This document shows, one piece after another, positions 57,658-64,000 of a stretch of 64,000 nt of DNA. The stretch is from Gigaspora margarita. Its lineage: Eukaryota; Glomeromycota; Glomeromycetes; Diversisporales; Gigasporaceae. Location: NCBI GenBank assembly GCA_009809945.1, contig WTPW01000201.1, forward strand, positions 369,049 through 433,048, read 5' to 3'. The position numbers and the translations under genes are program-made. Positions within the stretch are counted from its first letter, which is position 1. Every line of letters begins with the position of its first letter. Under the pieces are notes generated by a model, which saw nothing but the letters and a program-made list of their open reading frames with translations, made no database searches and was not told the DNA's origin.

Positions 57658-58769
57658 TTATACCTAAATAATTACATTACTATAAACGACTAGCCGATTT
57701 TTATTTATTTTCTAGCCTGAAATATGCTTTGGAAGAGAATTGATTCTAACACTTCTTTTACCAACCGGTCCGACCCACAAAGGTGCGGGCCGAGGGTCGA
57801 CCCGCACATCGACCCGGCCGTTGGGCCGAGGTAGAACTTGAAAATTTGATCTGAGGCGAGAAACCGGAACTTTGGTAAGTACCGGGCTTCCATTTTCCGT
57901 TCCTTTATTATAGGTCTCATCGCCTTTTTTTTTTATTCTTTCTGTTTAGAATAGAAGAATAGAACTAAACATCTCTTTTCTTTGTAGGTCTTAACTTCTT
58001 AAAGCAGTTAGAACGCGACATAGCACTGACGATTTAGATTCAGACAAGAAATTATAAGTAGCAGTTTCTATCTCTTGTTCTAGATCTAGTGTTTTTTTTT
58101 GGAATACAATTTCACTCCATTGTAGGTCTATGCTCGTAAACGCGAAATTAAAACTTGAATATTTAGATCGGGGTGTCGAACTGGTGCTTTGGATAAGTGG
58201 TGAAATTTTGGATCTGGGCGAGAAACCGGGACTTGGAATAAGTGATAAGTACCGGTTTTCATTCTCTTGTTGGTCATTGGAACAGTAGAAATGCAAAAGT
58301 GCACTTGAAGATTTAAGAAACTGAAGCAATAAGCAACTGCTTCCTTTTTTTTTTTTTTTTTTTGAAATGTTAACCAACAATTTTTTCTCTTTGTAGGCTT
58401 TCGCTTCATCTGAGCATGAATTAGGAACTTGGAATTGGGCACTTCGGGATAATTACTAGTTTAGATTGATATTTTTGATGGGAAGACGAAGAGGTCATAA
58501 TGTAGTAATTATGACCTTACGATGTTATAATTTATAAATTCGAGATTTTGTGCATTGTATATCGGTATAAAGCAATGTTTTATTTACATCTTTATTTTAA
58601 TAAATTATTATTATGTTACAATGGTTATTTATATTCGACACCATTTGAAATTATTTATTACGAATTATTTATTAAAAAAAAAAAATAGTATAGTATGTTC
58701 TACAAATCGTATTATTGTTTGTTTATCCATTACTACATTGTAATCTTATAAGCCTGACATCATAAAATC

Positions 58770-59650
58770 CAGAATCCAACCGATACTTTCGTTATCCCAG
58801 CATCAATGTTTTCCATCTATAAACCCAGATTCAAATCAATTTTGCGCTCCAACCGTTCTAATGAAGTAAAAATCTGCTGAAAAAAAATAAATTGTCGCCT
58901 ATCTAAAAAGCAAACCCTCACCAAAATTTGATACTTTTGCTATTCCAATATCAAAGTTTTTCTCACGGTTCCAAATTTTCGGGTGCTGATTTTTTGCTCA
59001 AATTGCTATAACAAAGAAAGACCTACCACAGAAAGTAGAGTGTTAGACCTATCTCAAAAAAAAAATAAAATAAAAAAACCCAATTGCAAAACAAAAAACT
59101 AATACGTTCGTTATCCCATTTTTAGAGTTTTTCGTCAAGATCGTTCGGATCAAAACGATCAATGCCAATTTTGTACTCCAACCAAAGCGAAAACCTACTA
59201 GGGAAAATAAAGTATTGGTGCCTTTCTTAAAAATTATAAACTCAAACCAGAAATGAGGAACTGATACTTTCATATTCCGGTATCAAATGTTCGCCCATAC
59301 CACTCGGATCTGAATCTTCAGGTGCCAATTCTGTGTTCCGACCGTTCTAACGAAGCAAAGACCTATGTGAGAAAATATGCGTTAGTATCTATCACAGAAA
59401 AAAAAAAAAATAAGCAACCAGACAAAAGAATTGGAAACTAGACAAATTGTTTGCCCAGTCTCCAGCAGATTCAAATCATCGGCGCCTCTTTCACCTTTCA
59501 ACTGTTCTGAAGCAAAGATAGCAAAGACCTATGAAAAAAAAAGAATATTAGTTCTATTTCGAAGAAGAAATGGAAACTAGCACTTATTATTTATTTCAGT
59601 TTCCGGTTTCTCACCCAGATTCGTTTCTTTTTCGAAGAAAGTAACTAGAA
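58770..59650 (-). repeat. Tandem array, period about 140-175 bp, opposing the plus-strand blocks
   Basis: GATACTTTCGTTATCCC-like words occur near 58780, 58930, 59100, 59263, 59436 and 59575. Each is followed by TTCGCCC...GATCTGAAT...GCTCCAACCGTTCTAA and GCAAAGACCTA. On the minus strand each unit reads TAGGTCTTTGCTTCGTTAGA and then exon-like sequence, similar to the plus-strand blocks before 58460. A-rich tracts separate units. No full ORF survives. Confidence 0.6.
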
Positions 59651-59759
59651 CAAAGAATAGAAAATAAAGGTCTAAAAAAGAAAAAAGCTCCAACCTAAAA
59701 ATGAAAATTGGTATACCGTTTGATTGTTTTCAAGGTTTTGTAGTGTTATCAACTCAATC

Positions 59760-60990
59760 GTCATGATCAGTGCTATAAGTCTATAATTTGAATTTACAGT
59801 TTGAACCTACTGAGTGCCTCCAATCTTCGAATGCTTTATTTATAACGAGGTTTGCCCAATTGCTAATAATAATTGTGATTTAGTACTATGAGGCTACTCA
59901 GCTGTAGTTAATTGTAAAAAAAAAAAATAAGACCACCTGCTATATTCTCTAAATTTTACTAACTGATTTATACTTTTTACTATAAGTAAACTTGTTCAGT
60001 ATCAACAAATACATATTTTTTTATTTAGACTCAAACTAGTTTGCAAAATTTGAACCAGCCTGATCAAACTTATGATTTGAGTTTGAGTTTAGTATAAAGT
60101 TTTAAATAATAAAATTTAAAGTTTGAGTCTGGTCTAGACCAGACCAAACCTAGGCCCAAACCTAGAATCACTAGTTCATTTAAATGCTAGACTGAATCTG
60201 AACATATTCATGAACTTATGAACTGAACCTGAACTGAACCTGAACCAGCTCTAAAAGTTCAATACTAAACCTAAACCTGAACATGTTTTAAAAAATGGTC
60301 AGGTTCAGGTTCAATACTAAACCTAAACCTGAACCTGAACTTGACCTAAGCTCAGTTTAGTTTAGATTCATGGAAACACTAACCTGAGGGCATGCTATAG
60401 CATGAGCCATACTTGCTGAGGCATATCTGATTTTTTACCCATGCTCTGAACTCTAGTTAAAATCCTTTTGCTATGTACCTTATATCAGATATTATCAGTT
60501 TAATTTTTATCAAAGCTATTGATAATTATTATTTTTAACTATTGTTATTCTTGCACACTGAACTTCTGCTTCAAGTCACAAAAATACTATGCTAGATGTA
60601 CTGATCATAACAGATGTGCTACATATGATAAATCTGCTATATGTGACTAATAAACCATATACAATAAATCTGTCACTTGTGCAACTAAGGCATAAAGGAT
60701 TAATATGATAGAATCAGTATAAGAGACTAATATGATTGAAATAGCATAAATGATGGATTACTTCTTATAGTACAATAGCTATATATGTTTGTTAGTAAAT
60801 AGATTTTTATATATATAGGCAATATTTACTCACTTTGTAGTCAGATTCACTATTACTTTTCTTTATTATATAAAATAAAAGACATTATATATTATAATTG
60901 ATTCTATTAGGAAAACAGAAGCTGTTGTAAATCTGGAGCAAATTAAAAAAAAGAGTAGCAAACAAACAAAATTTTCTGTGTATATGCTGA
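59760..60990. other. Mixed repeat remnants
   Basis: 59950-60150 resembles the palindrome array of E1-E4 (TAAGTAAACTTGTTCAG, TTTGAGTCTGGTC). 60180-60350 is rich in GAACCTGAAC and its inverse CAGGTTCAGGTT. Nothing codes. Confidence 0.45.
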
Positions 60991-60994
60991 TTAT

Positions 60995-61212
60995 TAATAA
61001 TGTGGATGAACAGATAGACAAAATCTGCTAAAGCCTTTAGTATATGTGATTATTGATCACATGAGCAAACAGATAGACAAAATCTGCTAAGATATCTAGT
61101 ATATATAAATCATTGATCACATGGGCAGACAGACAAACAAAATCTGCTAAGGCCTCTAATATGTGTAGATCATTAATCATATGGCTGAACAGATAGACAA
61201 AAATTGCTAGTG
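60995..61212 (+). repeat. 60-bp tandem repeat
   Basis: The word ACAGATAGACAAAATCTGCT recurs at about 60-bp spacing (about 61010, 61069, 61129 and 61190), with TTGATCACATG between copies. It lies upstream of the gag-like remnant and may be part of an old LTR. Confidence 0.7.
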
Positions 61213-61429
61213 TCCTGAAATGGTGAGTCCTCTACTTCACTCTAGACAATAAACTATATCACAATTCTTTTGAATTGCTAAATTACTATAAATATAAACC
61301 CTCCTGCTTATATAAATATTAACAAACTACAATACATTGCTGCACAGTTTGTATTTCTGTACTCATGTAACTATTTGTTAATAGTTGGTCTGTTAACCTC
61401 AAGTTCCAAGAGGTATTCGAAGCTTAACA

Positions 61430-62600
61430 ATTGGTAGTGACTTTGAAATATGTAATGAGAATCAATGATTAAAATTGTAAAAATAACTTTGTGTAATTTT
61501 AATTAAAGTGCTTTGTGTAAGCTACTATGTCTGATTCTGTGTAAATTAACCAAAATTTAAAACTAGTATTAATTCAAAAATAAGAAGACAAAAAGGTCAA
61601 AGTATTATACCTATCATAAAAAATTGATTATAGATTCTGCACAACTTAGACAACTCCTCAAGCAAGTAGCCAATAGTTTTAAGAAGTTGCTGATGAGTTT
61701 AAATATGGAGTGATACCTGGTGTGAAGAAATTAAATATAGTTAAAATAGAACTGTTTTATAGTAAAGTAAAGGAAGATACTACTGAGTAGATCGAAATAT
61801 TTGAAAAGCCACACTAGCCAATAGGGTTCCGCAATTTTATTTGAACTTCAAATATTAGAATCAAATATTTGATCAAATTCAAATTCAAATTTGACTATAT
61901 TTGATTTGATCAAATTCAAATCTGACCAAATTTGATTTGATTTGACAAATATTTGATTTGATTTGAAAATTACTATTAAAAATTCAAATTCAAATCAAAT
62001 TCAAATCCAAATATTTGAATCAAATCAAATTCAAATCAGGATCAATTTGATTTGATCAAATTCAAATTGACCCAATATTTGATTTGATTTGAATTTGAGG
62101 AACTCTACTAGCCAACAATTAGAAGAGCAGAAGAAAGATCAAAATTGCTTTAAAGTACTTATTCGGAGCTATTGCCTACTAGTACAATAATATTAAAAGA
62201 AATATTACTAGCTAGTCCAATAATGAAGATACTTTCTTTATGGCCTGTTCAATAAATGCTTTGGAACTTTAGAAAAAAAGAATAAATGGCACACCAAATT
62301 ATATAGCATTGCAAGAAAAGAATGAAACATACCTGAATACATTATAAAGTTTAAATGCCTCAAGAAAAAGGTGAATCCAGAAGACAGATTATCTAACAAT
62401 TATGTTATTCAATTATTTCTGTTCGGGCTCAAACAAAAAATCATTATATATACTACAATGAAAACCCTATTGAAGTGGCTGAACAGGTTGGAGCAGAAAA
62501 ATATTATAAGAAAAATAAAATAGAAAGAGGAGGACTCAAAAAAAAAAGTTAGAGAACAACTTAGACTAGTTAACACAAAAAATGCAACAGATGTAAAGAT
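61430..62600 (+). pseudogene. Decayed LTR-retrotransposon gag region
   Basis: The leader ACAATTGGTAGTGACTTTGA (about 61420-61440) resembles the post-LTR leader of the element at 45.9 kb. Downstream fragments read, in shifting frames, as gag: IARKE and IPEYIIKFKCLKKKVNPEDR (about 62305-62380), followed by LSNNYVIQLFLFGLKQKIII. Gag would form the particle that packages element RNA. Many stops and frameshifts and a hAT MITE (61822-62107) break it. LTR limits could not be set. Confidence 0.65.
61822..62107. mobile_element. hAT MITE, TAGGGTTCC family, copy 3
   Basis: The ends are TAGGGTTCCGC and, inverted, TAGAGTTCCTC. The perfect 8-bp duplication CTAGCCAA lies at 61814-61821 and 62108-62115. It is in opposite orientation to copies 1 and 2 and interrupts the gag remnant. 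Confidence 0.93.
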
Positions 62601-62669
62601 GAGCAAAATAGTATTTTTCTACACTATGCATGTGCATAGTATGTTGCATATATGTATACATATTATATA

Positions 62670-64000
62670 CATTATAGCTAATTATGGTCTGAAGTCTGCA
62701 GACTAGTCTGAGTCTAAATATTTTATATGTATTTTTTGATGCTGAACAAGTTTACTTAGTGTAAAAAGTAAGAATTAATTAGTAAAAATTTGTAAATTAT
62801 AACAGATAAGATTTTATAGAATTTAATTAAGAATTAATTAGTAAAAATTTGTAAATTTTAAGATTTTATAGAATTTAATTAATAAAATTTTATAAAATCT
62901 TATTATTCACAAAACTTTACTAATTAATTCTAATTTAATTCACTAAGTAAACATGTTAAGCACCTAAAACTTCATTATATCAGCTATATTGTTTTTATTT
63001 TACTCGAAATTTGGAGAAAATATGCATAATTTTAGATTTTTGATCAAAAAAGTCAAATTTATGCATCTTTCCACCAAATTTTAAGTAAATTAAAAACAAC
63101 TCTACTGATTTAATGTATTTTTAGATGCTGAACATGATTACTTAATGCATAAAGTTAGAATTACTTGGTAAAAATTTATTAATAAAAAGATTTTATTAAT
63201 AAAATTCTTCAAAATCTTATGATTTACAAAATTTTACTATTAAGTTTTATTTGTTTCACTAAGTAAACTTGTCCAGCACCTAAAAATACATTAAATCAAA
63301 AAGGTTGTTTTTATTTTCTTAAAATTTGGAGAAAAGATGCATAATTTTATATTTTTGATCAAAAAAGTCAAATTTAAGCATTTTTTCTCAAAATTTCAAG
63401 TAAAATAAAAAAAAACTTTGCCAATTTAATGTATTTTTATGTGCTAAACAATTTTGCTTAGTGAATTAAGTTAGTATTAATTAGTAAAGTTATGTGATTC
63501 ATAAAATTTTATAGAATTTTATTAATAAAATTTTAAAAAATCTTATGATTCACAAAACTTACTAATTAATTCTAACTTAATTTACTAAATAAAATTGTTT
63601 AGCACCCAAAAATACATTAAATTGTCAAAGTTGCTTTTATTTTATTTAAAATTTGGAGAAAAGATTAATTATGCATCTTTTCTTAAACTTTCAAGAAAAA
63701 TAAAAACAGCCTTGCTAATTTAATATATTTTTAGGTTCTGAAAAGTTTACTTAGTGAACTAAGTAAGATTCTATTAGTAAAATATTGTGAATTATAAGAT
63801 TTTGAAGAATTTTATTAATAAAATTCTATAAAATCTTATTTTTCATAAATTTTTACTAATTAATTCTAATTTTATGTATTAACAGTTACACAATTTGTCA
63901 TATCAAAATTTTTATCATATGATTTTCATAAGTTACACAAATCGATAAATTCATTTTTAAAATTTTAATTAAAATCTTTTTTTTTTTTTTTTTTTTTTTT
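62670..64000. repeat. Palindrome array E4, runs off the window
   Basis: The sequence GTCTGCAGACTAGTCTGAGT is followed by repeated palindromes with AAGTTTACTTAGTG at about 62744, 63131, 63446 and 63735. They are the same two palindrome types as in E1-E3, centred on TTAATAAAATT and TTGATCAAAA words. A T-run closes the window (63980-64000). Outer ends are not visible. Confidence 0.8.

Larger units (their letters stand above)
56890..58460 (+). repeat. Repeated exon-like blocks with acceptor-like tracts
   Basis: At least six pyrimidine tracts ending in TAG occur: about 56900, 57076, 57717, 57988, 58124 and 58397. Short blocks that resemble each other follow them. The words GATCTGAGGCGAGAAACCGG (57850) and GATCTGGGCGAGAAACCGGG (58212) are each followed by AAGTACCGG. 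None of the blocks joins into a long ORF. They look like duplicated exon-intron units of a gene I cannot name, now decayed. Confidence 0.5.

Noticed and set aside
58128..58442. 104- and 129-codon minus-strand ORFs with poly-Lys
   Set aside because: They run through a poly-T tract and oppose the exon-like blocks; no family.
63980..64000. Terminal T run as a LINE tail
   Set aside because: It ends at the window edge and no LINE coding or duplication is visible.

Overview
The window looks like nuclear DNA of an arbuscular mycorrhizal fungus (Glomeromycotina, most like Rhizophagus). The basis is very AT-rich sequence, a Crinkler-type effector gene, remnants of the expanded Sel1-repeat and 'CxxC...NPAWC' protein-kinase families, LINEs with minus-strand poly-A tails, and a dense mixture of TIR elements. 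Species was not tested by any search. Two assembly gaps (6634-6933 and 17377-18309) and scattered Ns are present.

Layout. 0.3-2.5 kb: a fold-back element and a small MITE. 2.6-8.2 kb: a 5'-truncated LINE on the minus strand with 17-19 bp target-site duplications, carrying endonuclease, reverse transcriptase and RNase H but broken by nonsense codons and a MITE. 9.8-12.5 kb: Tc1-like remnant and a decayed pogo-like DDE transposase. 13.1-21.3 kb: a decayed kinase gene and a Sel1-repeat fragment, both minus strand, separated by an about 115-bp tandem array whose unit borders look like splice sites around a variable 3-nt core; several fold-back elements sit inside the array. 22.5-31.3 kb: nested fold-back elements, including two large ones built from alternating palindromes of about 320 bp per pair. 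32-45 kb: more TIR elements, a decayed host-like coding region, and a second decayed LINE. 45.2-49.2 kb: an LTR retrotransposon with no visible pol, but with a 387-codon ORF and segments resembling Sel1 repeats. 50.4-50.9 kb: a young 5'-truncated LINE. 51.86-54.87 kb: the only intact host-type gene I can assemble, a five-exon Crinkler-like gene of about 857 residues. 56.9-59.7 kb: repeated exon-like and intron-like blocks in two opposing arrays. 60-64 kb: a decayed gag region, a hAT MITE and the start of another palindrome array.

The genes do not form an operon or pathway. The picture is a transposon-rich compartment in which gene families have decayed, with one intact effector-type gene in a comparatively transposon-poor stretch. 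Target-site duplications visible by eye allow many insertions to be bounded and ordered.
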